Assembly: GCA_905182995.1 (NCBI GenBank)
Contig: CAJJDP010000078.1
Location: forward strand, 62,001-126,000
Origin: Paramecium octaurelia
Lineage: Eukaryota > Ciliophora > Oligohymenophorea > Peniculida > Parameciidae
Length of the DNA: 64,000 nt
Reading direction: 5' to 3'
Below the pieces are notes generated by a model. That model saw only the letters and a list, made by a program, of their open reading frames with translations, did no database searches and was not told the DNA's origin. This document shows, one piece after another, positions 13,101 to 24,645 of the stretch (positions are counted from its first letter, which is position 1; every line of letters starts with the position of its first letter). Made by a program: the position numbers and the translations under genes.

Positions 13101-14197
13101 TTCATTATAAAAATTGAAATATAGTTGGGAATTACCTTAGTGAGAGAGTAGGTACATATATTCCCCATCAGACTGTTTTTCGTAAATAAATATTTTATCC
13201 TTTAATTAAATTAGGATGAAATAGCTGTTTTAAAGGATCTTTAAAATGGTCTCAGTTAGGAAATCACATTATTAACTTTATGTAGAGATTATTTCATTTT
13301 AACATCCGAAGAGCTAAATAACGCAAGATTCTTCTTAAGTTAAATAATATGCCAACAATATTTGATCACATTAAGAATAAATAGATAAATCGATATATAC
13401 ATTAATATTAGTAAAATTCGTAATATCCTCCTCACTAAAAGTACTTGTAATATAAAATTGAGATTGTGGAGATATTGATATTTAGAATATCTCTTGAGAC
13501 GTAATTGCGTAAATACTGGGACTTATTGTATTTGTAATATCAAAATCAATAAATTAATTATTTAAGGTACTCTAATTTTGAAATGATGATGAGAACAGTG
13601 AAAGTACCGAATAATTTTCAAAATATTAGGCATAAACTACAAAAGCATTGGTTCCATTAACAATTGATTATATTTTGGTTGAAGTAGGTATTGATGATTA
13701 ACTTTAATAAGCTATGATTGATTATTCATTCTTAAATTGAATTAAAAGGAATTCGTCATTTTAATAACAATCCACTAAAATAGAAAAATCTCCAGATAAA
13801 TTGATATTAAAACAATTAAGTGAAGAATCAATTGTCACAGATTCTCAAACTTATTCAATTATTTAATTGTTCCACTCATACAAAGTTACTTCATTTTCAT
13901 ATGACAAAGTTATAAAATGTGTATTGTTTGATGACATTGATTTAAATTCTATTATAATATGCTTATTATTATACTTTATCCTTGTGTTTGAGATATTTCT
14001 TCGCATTAATTCATAATTTGAACGTTTGGAATTTATGGATCAATTTTGCATATTAATTCATAATCTAGTAAATTGTAATCAATATAATATTTATAAAATT
14101 CTCCTTCTGTGTGGTACAATGAAATCTCTTATTCTTTATTGAATGAATATGAAAGGATGGAACTAATCAAATTGATTATAAAAAAAATTATTTTCAT
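10116..14197 (-). pseudogene. Giant type I membrane protein, copy 1 (one in-frame TGA)
   Basis: The frame corresponds to 1351 residues once the 26-nt intron at 13949-13974 is removed. It begins with a signal peptide (MKIIFFIINLISSIL). A long Asn/Ser/Tyr/Ile-rich ectodomain with many N-x-S/T sites and scattered Cys follows. It ends with one membrane segment and a basic tail closing in SEVEL. It is colinear with the copies at 29405-33476 and 55571-59625. Codon 109 (13845-13847) reads TGA where both other copies have GGA; I saw no other in-frame TGA. It is therefore either a very young pseudogene, a read-through or polymorphic allele, or a sequencing error. This is a host gene family, not a mobile element. 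Function is unknown. Confidence 0.8.
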
Positions 14198-14743
14198 CAA
14201 AAAAAAAATTTAATGAAATTTTATTTATGTTAAATGTTCATATCAGTGACTAATTAAATTAAAATCATATGAAATAGATTTTATCTGAAGCAAAAAGTCG
14301 CGTTTTGTAAAATTTAATAAATTAATAGTTCCTTTCAATTATCAAATTAAATTGATATTAAACACTTGGTCACTGTCGTCATTGAATATTGAATAGCATA
14401 ATGAGTTTTTATCGACTTTCAATAATAACGTTATTTTTTATTATATAAATTATTTTATAAACTAGTAAATAGGTAATTTTGAATATAAAGTATATTTGAA
14501 GTAATTCATTGTTAAGAATTGAATTTAAAAATAAAATACATAACTAATAAAAAATTATAGTCTATACAATGTAATTATTTTATTTGTTTTCAAACAATTT
14601 CATAAAGCTCTCAAAGATAATTAGTTAACATTTGTAATTATGATTAAATATGATTTCTTCATACTTCTTGTATAATAATTCTAATTAATGAATTTGCATT
14701 ACCAAAAAGTCAAATATTTTATTTTAAGATACATAATAATAAT
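14198..14743. other. AT-rich gap, nothing recognised
   Basis: This gap holds the 5' flank of giant copy 1 and the 3' flank of the mannosidase. No open frame longer than chance and no repeat were seen. Confidence 0.5.
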
Positions 14744-17532
14744 TCAAATTGTAACAATCCAAGTTTTAATTTTCATAGGTCCAACTTAGTCATCGTTATA
14801 ATTTGATTGAGATTATTCTTGGGTGTATGAGTCTGTCCATTCTAGTAATTGATTATATAAAAATCTTACTAAATCTATTTAATTCCCACTTCTTCAATTC
14901 TTAATTTCCAGTTAAGGTAGTTTACATGAATCTTATGCCTTCTGGAAAATTAAGTTTTTAGATTCCCTCTTCTCTAAAATTGTGCACTCTAACTAAATAT
15001 TAATTCTCATTTATCCAAGGTTCAATGTAGAATTTGGATAAATTATCATCAGTTTGTTTTTCAATGAATTCGGCAAATTTATTTTCTAATTATTTATATT
15101 GAATTTAATCCTAAGTTGAGAAATAAATTAGTGGTTTAAGATCTTATTGATATTACAACCGTCTTACAATATTAGAATTCTACTTTGAATTATAGAACAC
15201 AATAGTATGAGACATCATCTACCTCATTCCAACACTTTTATTGTCGACATCTTCTTATTCATCAAGTCTTTCATAAACTCCTTTTTAATCATCATTATTC
15301 AATCGTCTCTGTAACATTAATTCAATAACACCGTAACTAAGACTTGTACCTCCTTATGCTCTATCATTGATGACTGCACAAGCTTGATCTCCCTCTGTAT
15401 TCTTGATCATGATGGCACCATTAACAGGGAAATAATTACCTGAGACTGGTTCTAATACTTTCATTTGCCACGAATCTCTATGATTGACCTGGCGTCTTTA
15501 AAATGTCAATCCACTACTATCTGTGTAAAATACTTATTGATTATTAATATCTGTAAGTATTTGTATGACAACTTCCTGTCCCTTCTAATCTGTGAAATTG
15601 ATGGAATCTACAAAAGTATCAACATAGAATATATTTTCATCGTTATCAAAGTTTGTAATCCAAGCCTTAATGGCTGTTTTTTCAATATAAATTTGTTTTA
15701 CTATGCTACCAGTAAATTTATAAGCCTTGATATAATCACCATATGGGTGTGATTAACCAAACGGTTTAAAGACATAAGCACCAGAGGTAGAAAAATAGAA
15801 ATTATAGTTAAGTTTAAATTTGTTAAATAGTTGAGTATCAGCATCAACAGACATTGTTTCAGGTTCTATTTTACTTATCTTAGTTTCGTCTTCTGTTGCA
15901 ACAGTTTTTAGTTTACAATAATGAAGGAGTTTTGAATTATCAACAATTCTTTATAAATACAGAATGCATTATCCATCAATACAGAGGATTTCTCCATTTA
16001 ATAGATTATCTTATTCATCAGTAGCTTTGATGTACAAGTTATCTGGTACAGATATCTTAAGGTATTCTTTGATTCCATCATTATTAACTTTAGTATCGAT
16101 GATAGTTAAGATGACTGTTTAATTTTTGATTAAAGGATCAAATAAGGAGTGACAGACATTGGTTCCATTAAAATTACAAGTAACATGGTTAACTGACTTT
16201 GTATTTGATAGTTTGTTGAGTAATGTACTAACTTGTTTATTCATATTTAGATGAGCAGTCTTGATCATTTTAACATAATCATTATTGACATATTATCTGG
16301 CAGTCCCAGTGATTGCATCATGATGTTAAGCAGTACCTAATGCTTCAGCCAGATCTTAGAGGTTTCTTTCTTGACAAATAGACTTACAAAGGTTATTGAT
16401 TTTGACTAGGGAATAAAGCAATTTGACTTGTTGGAAATATCTGCCTATTCTTCTCACATAACCTTTAAATGCCGATCTACTAGTGAAGTAACCTGACCAA
16501 TATTGATTAGGGTAATCAGCATATGGGAAGAAGTCTTCTTATTGAGAAGGATAGGTGATATTCTAATCATTTAGTGCTTGAATGTATTACTTTGGAGTTC
16601 CATATTGAATGATCATTTAATATTTTTCTTTATTTTTATTGACTTAATTCATAACTTTGTCCATTTGGCTGAAATAGGATGCAGCATCTGACCACTAGAA
16701 ATCCATCCCCAGGGTATGAGCCAATATATTACCTCTGTAAACAGTTTGCTATTATTTGAAATAGGCAGCAAGTTCATCAGTTTTTTATTGCAAATTAGAA
16801 TCTGTAACCTATTATCTATTGGGATTGGTAACATCGAAATCAAAGCCTCTAGGTGATGAGTAATAGCCATAATAGTTGACATGTGTCAATATGGAATGTC
16901 TTGAATCGGAATCTGGATGAATAACAAACTCTAATTCTTTATTTTTTTCTCTGATTGAACGATCTTCCTAATCAATACGCCCAAAAAACCAAGCATTGAA
17001 TCCCATCATGTTTGAAAACAGAGCTTGAGTATTGGAATGTCCAAATGGATCTACTTGCCATCCAATTGATGGAGTATAATTAAAGTTTTAGAGTAAGAAT
17101 TTATGTCCAAGAGTCATCTAATCTATTATATCTTCATAGTATGATGTAGCCTCGTCATTCATACACCACCCTCCACTCAAAAACTCTAACTGCTCATTCC
17201 TTACTAATTCTTTCACTTTCTCTTTCGTTGCATCAGTCTATTCATTCCACCAACTATAATGCATAAATGAATTCCATATACATAGAGAAGTAAGCTATCT
17301 CAACTTAAGAGAAGTACTTGGTCTTGTCATTCATTAGTTATTCCATATATGAGCTAATAATTTATTTGACTCCATTTGAATCTTCATAATATTCCATCAT
17401 GGTCTTTATCCATCCAACATCATCATGTGAATGAGGAAACAAGAATACTTTTAAATAATCCGTTTTAACCTTATTAACCTTCCCTAAGAAATTACCACAC
17501 ACTATTGATGTTAGGATTAGTATTATAATCAT
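14744..17532 (-). CDS. Lysosomal-type alpha-mannosidase (GH38)
   Basis: A secreted or lysosomal glycosidase of 910 residues that trims alpha-linked mannose from N-glycans. A signal peptide (MIIILILTSIVCG) is followed by the zinc-binding HSHDD motif at residues 34-38. The nucleophile motif GWQVDPFGHS has its Asp at about 152. Other GH38 landmarks are FLSGGWCMNDEA, WFFGRID, the second zinc-site region AQHHDAITGT and the C-terminal PMKIKTWIV. Two 28-nt introns (17254-17281, 14842-14869) are removed to give 911 codons. Length is slightly under the usual 950-1000. All visible catalytic residues are present, so it should be active. Confidence 0.96.
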
Positions 17533-17560
17533 TTTTATATAATTATATTATTTATCATTA
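17533..17560. promoter_or_regulatory. 28-bp divergent promoter
   Basis: Only 28 bp, almost all A/T, separate the start codons of the alpha-mannosidase and the SLOG gene. Both upstream elements must lie in this gap or inside the opposite gene. No motif was identified. Confidence 0.5.
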
Positions 17561-18604
17561 ATGTCTGAATAAGGAGAAGAATAACAAGGAGATGAGTAAT
17601 TAGGAGATGAACAACAAGAGGAATAGTAATAACAAGATTAACAGCCATTTCAAATTGATACTCAAATTGTACTATCATTCTTCATTTTATTAAGCCTCCT
17701 GAGGATGCCAATGTCTTCATGACTCAATAAAAACTAGAGTAGAATCAAGTGTGGAAATGCTTTGATTTCTTGTTCCCAGCAGGGAAACTAGCCAAACTTA
17801 TCAAAGTTAATTATATGCAACCAAAAACATTTCCAATGACTGAAATACTTACGAAACTGAAACTAGATGATGGATTGCCTGTTGTCAATTTTATTGGTTG
17901 CAGACACAACTTTGACAATCCAAACTCTAATCGTGGCAAATTCTATGCTGGTATTGCCAGAGCATGTCATAATACTGACGCTGTTATCATTGACAACGGA
18001 ATCACCACTGGCATTGAAAAATTTAGTCTTAGAAGAAATTGCACTGTACCTATCCTATTCAAGTATACATAGCTTATTGGAGTTGCACCTGAGTCAGTTG
18101 TCTCCTATCCCAAATTGAATCCCACCAAAATTGAAAAAAATGAATTAAGTAATGGTCATACACACATCTTCCTGATTGGAGGTGAACATGTTGATTTGGG
18201 AACTGAAGCACTATTCAAAATTAATTTATGCAAAGCGTATCAAATTATATATAATATTACAGAATTGCAACTGGTAAGATCAGCAAGACTTAAGGAAGGC
18301 CAAGATGCAAAATTGTTAATATCCTATTTGCAGATTCTAATGATTGTTTTGATGAGATTAGAGAAGCTATCATTAATAAATTACCTATTATTGTTGTCCG
18401 GGGATCTCATCTCTGCAATCAATTCATTGATCAAGAAAAGATACTTGATGCAGGTATCTTTCATTATTAATTAAAGAATTTGAGGATATTATGACTGATA
18501 AAGATGGATTCTTTTTCCCACTCAAAAAATTAGATTCAGAAGTCATTGCACAAATGGTGCATTATCTATTGACATATACACCCTCAAAACCTAAATAATA
18601 ATGA
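17561..18604 (+). CDS. SLOG/LSDAT-type nucleotide-sensing domain protein
   Basis: A 313-residue cytosolic protein carrying the Rossmann-like SLOG domain known from TRPM channel N-termini and LOG/DprA relatives. After a Gln/Glu-rich start (residues 1-35) come VVNFIGCRH, an AIIDNGITTGI-like loop (AVIIDNGITTG), IGVAPESVVSYPKL, HTHIFLIGGE and LPIIVVRGSHLC. These are the glycine-rich ligand-loop positions of LSDAT_euk domains. Four introns (17669-17694, 18046-18072, 18237-18262, 18454-18476) give a 314-codon frame. No channel or other effector domain follows, so it is a stand-alone sensor module. The ligand is not known; ADP-ribose or NAD-like nucleotides are family precedents. Confidence 0.85.
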
Positions 18605-18686
18605 TTAATATTTTTATAATTCTATCAAAATTAATATATATAAAGTAATGAGAAGATTGGAAATCGATTAATAGACATAAACAGAA

Positions 18687-18828
18687 GAAAAAAATCACAC
18701 CTAGAGAGATAAATATTTAACCCCATAGAGAGATACTTTTTTAACACCATAGAAAGATAAAAATTTCACCCCATTGAAAGATAAAAATTTCACCCCATTG
18801 AGAGATTAAAATTTCACCCTTAAAAATC
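18687..18828. repeat. 24-bp minisatellite, about six units
   Basis: Tandem 24-bp units start at 18687, 18711, 18735, 18759, 18783 and 18807. The core is TTTCACCCCAT followed by TGAAAGAT or AGAGAGAT. The middle two units (18759-18806) are nearly identical, while the outer ones diverge. The array lies in the 330-bp gap between the SLOG gene and the first Cys/His protein and is not in a closed frame. Unit-to-unit drift shows it is not a recent expansion. Confidence 0.85.
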
Positions 18829-18935
18829 TTAATTTAAAATAGAATCTACCTTAACCTAATTAGTCTGGTAATATTCCTCTTTAGAAAACAGATCTATTCC
18901 AATCTCCATTTTTAAATTAGAATAAAGAACTAAAG

Positions 18936-19676
18936 ATGAGCACAAAAATAACTGAAACTAATGAAAATGAGGAAAAGACAAATTATACCTCGAAATCTAG
19001 TGAACTAAATAATTAAATTATCAAATGTGCTAATCAAAAACATCAAGACTCTGTTAGAATGGTTGTACTTGATCCTGATTTAAAGTGCCATGAAAGACTT
19101 TTGTGTTTAGAATGCATAAGTGTAAGCGAGTAAAATACAAAAACAATTGGAATAAAAAAAGTTATGGAGAAAACCCAAGAAAATTATAAAAAGAAAAGGG
19201 ATTTTAGAGAAATTATTGCCTAATAACATTTTAGAGAACTTGAATAGTTAAGATAACACTTATTAACATTAAAAAGCTTCTTAAACAAAAACTTAGATGA
19301 AATGATCGAAAATGCAAACATGTGGATGACAGATTTGTAAAACTTCAAAAAAATAGAATATAATTTAGATAAAGAAATATAATGGTTAATTGATTATGAT
19401 TAAAAAGTTGAAATAGAGTAAATGATTGATGAAATAAAGCCATTGAATACGTAATGGGTTTCCAAAATGAGTGATAAATTAGAGATTTTTTCTACATTTC
19501 AAACATATTCCCTTTGTCAAAATATATTGAATAATTTAACTCTAAGGAAAAAAAGCCAACAAAAGGAAAAATAAGAGTATAATTAGTAATAGGGATAAAA
19601 GTAAAATATCCAACAACTTCAAAGACCATCCGCCACTCCAAATTAAATACATAATAGACGGTTAATAAAAAACTGA
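18936..19676 (+). CDS. Cys/His-motif coiled-coil protein, tandem copy 1
   Basis: A 246-residue intron-free protein. The N-terminal signature is C31-x4-H36, then VVLDPDLKCHERLLC, closing in C57-x2-C60. It looks like a small B-box-like zinc module. A long charged helix follows (KKRDFREIIAQQHFRELEQL), then the conserved segment MWMTDLQNF...IEYNLDKEIQ. The same module heads the WD40 protein at 43997-45466, but here no WD repeats follow and the C-terminus is a basic Gln-rich tail. The next gene is a tandem paralog. Zinc binding is inferred, and function is unknown. Confidence 0.8.
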
Positions 19677-19739
19677 ATCTAAATATGATCAATGAAAGAT
19701 TTATATTTTATCAAAAATCATTTTATTATTTTCTTAATT

Positions 19740-20606
19740 ATGTGGGTAAACCCTAGGAAATTACGTGCTTGTTCTAACTAGCCATTGAAAAATGCATAAG
19801 ATCAATAAGTAAAACGAAAAATTAGTGACTAGTAAGTGTTATAATTACACTATGATCCTGACTAGTTTAAGGGAATTCCAAAAAAAAAAGAAAAGGATGA
19901 ATTTAAAGAAGAATAGAATTTAAACTAGATTCTTAATTAAATAAATATTGAAAATTTCAAATGTGCTTGTCCGAATCATGATAAATCTATTTTAATGGTT
20001 GTACTTGATCCAAATTTAAAATCACATGAAAGACTAAAATGCTCTTAATGTATAGTTGAATTAGAGCCGAATAGTAGAAATATGGGATTAAATAAAGCTA
20101 TTGGAATAACTTAAGACAACTATAAAAAGAAAAAAGAATAAATAGAAATAGTTGTTGAATGTTGTTATAAGGATATTGAATAGATCAAAAACAACCTTAT
20201 TTAATTAAAGAGCCATCTAATAAACAAGCTAGATCAAATGCTTGAAATTACAAATATGTGGATGAAAGATTTGTAAAATTACAAAGAAATAGAATATAAC
20301 TTTGCTAATGAAATATAACGAATAGTTGACTCTGAGGATAAGCATGAAATTGATCAATTGCTTATTGAAATTAAACCCTTGAATATGAAATGGATTCCCA
20401 AATTGTAGTCGAACTTATACTAATTTTCCTCATTCAAAGAATATTCTATTTGCTAAACTCTATTGAAAAAATTAGCACAAGAGAAAACAACCTCAATTAA
20501 GAAAAAAGAAGCTTAAAAAAGCTATTCCCCTTTTCCAAAAAATCAAATTTTCTAAAAAGAACCAGATTTTTATATAAGGTAAAGATTACCAAGTATGAAA
20601 GAATGA
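19740..20606 (+). CDS. Cys/His-motif coiled-coil protein, tandem copy 2
   Basis: A paralog of the preceding gene. It shares KCACPNH, VVLDPNLKSHERLKCSQC, the NYKKKKEQ helix, MWMKDLQNY, EIKPLNMKWIPK and FKEYSICQTLLKKL. The only upstream in-frame ATG (19740) gives 288 residues. That adds about 75 N-terminal residues absent from copy 1, with HYDPDQFKGIPKKK inside them. A hidden intron or a later start is therefore possible. The body from about 19930 is secure. Function is unknown. Confidence 0.75.
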
Positions 20607-20784
20607 AGAATTACTAAAACAAACCCTTAGTGGGGTTAATTGAACTTATAAGAACTAAATTGATGATTTATTATTTAATCCAAAATGATAAATCATTTTA
20701 AGTATTACAATTTATTCTAATTCTCAAAGAAATATTTACATTATTGTAAAAATATGGTTTAAATAAATTATATAATAAAAAGAA

Positions 20785-21450
20785 ATGAAAAATCAATAAG
20801 GATATCTATCAGAAGTAGACATAAATCAGAATCATAAAAATTGCAGTAGCCGTTATAAAATGGTGAATGAGAAGCGTAATTCAATGTTAGTCTCATTGGT
20901 ACAACCTAATCGAAAAAATATGAATAAATCATTTGTACCTGAATTATAGGAGATGCCAATAAAATAACGAAGAAATAGCTATTAAGAAGGTATTTCAGGT
21001 TAGAAAATGAGCCGATTAAATTGTCTCTACCCTCAAACTATTTGTATGCAACATGCTAAGTAGAAACCAAAGACAGACAATAAGGCTACACTGCGTAAGG
21101 CTGTGAAGAGAGCTTCGATCATGATGACAACAGTGAAATATTGGAAGGATCATTCTTACAAGAAAATCGAAGTCCCAGCAATGATTAAATCTATCCATAC
21201 TAAAGATAATTGTTTGTGTGATAGGAATGCCTTAACAACTCGAAGTGTGAAAAAAAGTGAATTACCTCCAGTGCTTCTCAGTTAATTCCGAATCAAAAAT
21301 AACGAACGTTTAATTCAATACAGTCGAGATAGAACTGCAGACAAGACTAAGTCAGTTAGTCATCATTTTTCAAATCTCCATACTCATTCAATCCAAGCTT
21401 TTTCTCCACGATATAGCATCCAAAATGCTAATATCAGAATAAAATAGTGA
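20785..21450 (+). CDS. Basic hypothetical protein, 221 residues
   Basis: Intron-free and closed by TGA. Rich in Lys, Arg, Ser and Met, with no membrane segment or coiled coil. There is a moderately conserved-looking centre (LRKAVKRASIMMTTVKYWKDHS) and a Cys pair CLCDRN. TAA and TAG are used as Gln. It ends 27 bp from the stop of the convergent neighbour. No family was recognised; a nucleic-acid-binding or cytoskeletal role would fit the charge but is a guess. Confidence 0.7.
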
Positions 21451-21477
21451 TCATAATATTGAATATATATATTAGAC

Positions 21478-22161
21478 TCATTTTTATTTTAGAAAACTTT
21501 ATAAATCCATTTCAATATTTTAAGCTTGACGTTTATACTCTGAATAATAACTCTAATTTGATATATCAACTGATTCGCTCTATTGTTCTGATTGATTTGC
21601 AAGAGATCTTTCACTTTGTTAAGATTAATGTATGATCAAATAACTCTGTAGGCTCTTGTTTTACTCTTCTAAAAGACGATTGACTCCATTTGGAAACCTT
21701 TTTTACTCTAGTAATTGGATCTCTGGAATTTTTAATTAATTATGCATTGATTATTCAATTTGAGATGAATGAATACTTTATAAACCACTGTTCTGCTATA
21801 AAATTCCAGATTGATCCTGTGGTGAATTCAAAATGAAGTCAATCAGATTTCTCAATCCTGTTAAGTTTTCAATTACAATTTATTTTGTTAAATTTGTACC
21901 TTAAGTCATGAGGGCAATGAAATTATTTAAACAATCGAAACAAATTCTATCTTCCTGTGTTTCTGTTTGCAAATTGAAATAATTCTCTATTATTGGTTAA
22001 TATGATTCTCGTTATTATTTAATTGGACTCATTGTTACACTAAATGGCACTGAATACTCCTAGGCTTTTGATTACTTTACAGATATCTTTTGATTTAAGA
22101 ACTATGATCCAGTATTTAATCTTGAAAGAGCATTACAATTGCCATAATTGTTATAGTACAT
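21478..22161 (-). CDS. Hypothetical protein, 227 residues
   Basis: Intron-free; starts MYYNNYGNCNALSRLN. A short Cys pair, RICFDCLNNFIALM, sits about one third in and could be half a zinc site. The second half is Gln/Ser-rich (QSQQSERSLANQSEQQSE). No family was recognised. Divergent from the Rab gene (196-bp gap) and convergent with the basic protein gene. Confidence 0.7.
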
Positions 22162-22357
22162 TATATATTATTATTTTTTAGTTGTTATTTATAAATATTC
22201 TTAGCTCTTTAATATAGTAGTTATATACGATTCGGTTAATTCTCATTTCATATTGATTTGAATGGATTATTTAAACGCATCTAATTGATTAAGTAAGTTA
22301 TTCTACTTTTAATATGCAGTCTATATTATAAATATATATTAAAATTAATAAAATCTA

Positions 22358-23065
<708 letters not shown>

Positions 23066-23159
23066 AATTTAATCAAAAATTTATTAAATATTCTAATTTA
23101 TTGTTATCTGCTTCATTAATTATATCATATTTTAATATTATTTCATTTCTTATATTGGT

Positions 23160-24565
23160 TCATTTTATTTTATAATAAGCACAAAACCATTCATAAAATT
23201 TGTAAATTTGATCTTTATCATATTCTTAATTTACTTATTGATTTTACAAGTGGCCTGTCTTTTTTCCTGAATTCTAATGATCAGTTGTAGGGTAATTTTA
23301 ATTAGAACTACTTGATGGTTCGATTTGATCTTTACAATAATTCATAAACCCATCTAAATCTAAGATGTAAGTTTGACCATCTTTTTTTTATTTCATATCA
23401 TTGTTTATTAGAGTTTTAACTACTTTCTCATCTATTTATCCAGTTTCTGGACCTTTGATTTATTTTTAATATTCCGTAAATAAATTGAAATAATTATGTA
23501 GATCTTTTAATTGTTACAATAGATATTACTTTTCAAACTTTACTGCCCATTGTATTTAATCATTATCATGTTATTATTTATTGTTCAAAGGGGTTTCAGG
23601 GAAATGAGTTTTATTATGGGAAGGGTATTTATTGGATGGGATGGGATTTTATTATCTTAAGAAATTGATAAAACCTATTAATTTTTCCTTCTCAAAAATC
23701 CCTTTACCCTATTAAGAATTATGGTTCTGTTTTTCGTCATAAACTGATTAGGGGATTTTTTAATCCATTTCTTAACCTATATTTTATATTCTACTTTATT
23801 TATACTATGAATTATCCTATTTTGTATTTTAACTATCTTATGGATTTAGCATTGAAAAATTTTGCTTTAATTATTATGACGTCCAATTATAATAATTACT
23901 AAAATAATATAAAAGTAATACTTTGCATTTTATAGAATTTCTTTTTGATCAGGAACTTTATAAGATTTATTCCTTCTTATTTAATCAATCTGATTATCAG
24001 TGTTTTAAATTGATGAAATTATTTTCTATAGTATTCCTTCATCAAATTTTGCTACTTAATTTGTTTCTTATAATGGAATCTAATCATTCATCTTAAAATC
24101 TTATGTTTTGTATTGTTCTTTGTATTTTTTTAAGTATGTTGGTATGACAACCTCATTGCTTTAATTACCTTTTAAAAATTAATCCTTATTGTCAATCATC
24201 TCATTAAGTATTGTATAAGCTTTACTTCTTTCTTCCCTTAAAAATTTAAACAATTAGGGTTGTTCCTTATATTATTAATATTAATCAAAATGTATTGCTT
24301 TTGATAAATTTAATTATAAAATTAATTTATTATTACTCTATGTAATCATCTCATGGGTAGGATTATTTTTGAAAAACTCAAGAACAGCTTTTCTTTAATA
24401 TATTATATTTATTAAGTTTTATAGGTCTTAATAAATAAAATATTGAATTTCTACTTATTCTTATTTTTCACATTACTTTTAAGTTTAAGCTAATTACCCT
24501 TAATATTATTTTTTATCAACACCATTATTATAGATAGTTGATCCACCTTTTGAATTGGAATACAT
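23160..24565 (-). CDS. N/Q-rich hypothetical protein, paralog A
   Basis: 460 residues after removal of a 23-nt intron at 23899-23921. The N-terminal half contains LEFFKNNPTHEMITQSN, KLILQLNLS, EERSKAYTILNEMID and IRRNKSYKVPD, nearly identical in paralog B (26554-27803). Past the intron the two proteins diverge almost completely. Here the tail is polar and ends DQIYKFYEWFCAYYKIK. The domain is unrecognised. Ends 95 bp from the convergent Rab gene. Confidence 0.8.
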
Positions 24566-24645
24566 TATAATATTGTATTTATTTGTAAATCATTATCTTT
24601 AAAACGTTGACAATAGAATAAAATTATATACTATTATTATGTAAT
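24566..24645 (-). promoter_or_regulatory. Upstream segment conserved between paralogs A and B
   Basis: The bases before the start of paralog A match those before paralog B (27804-27882) closely. Both share GACAATAGAATAAAATTATA at the distal end and ATTATAATATTGTATTTA next to the ATG. Retention of non-coding sequence next to the coding copy suggests either a recent duplication or a shared promoter. Confidence 0.55.

Noticed and set aside
15465-18474. Standard-code open frames of 80-120 codons in and around the mannosidase and SLOG genes
   Set aside because: They are in wrong frames or are pieces of the spliced genes; the correct frames with TAA/TAG = Gln give conserved domains.
18687-18828. 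CRISPR-like regular array
   Set aside because: Units are directly tandem with no unique spacers and the genome is eukaryotic; it is a minisatellite.
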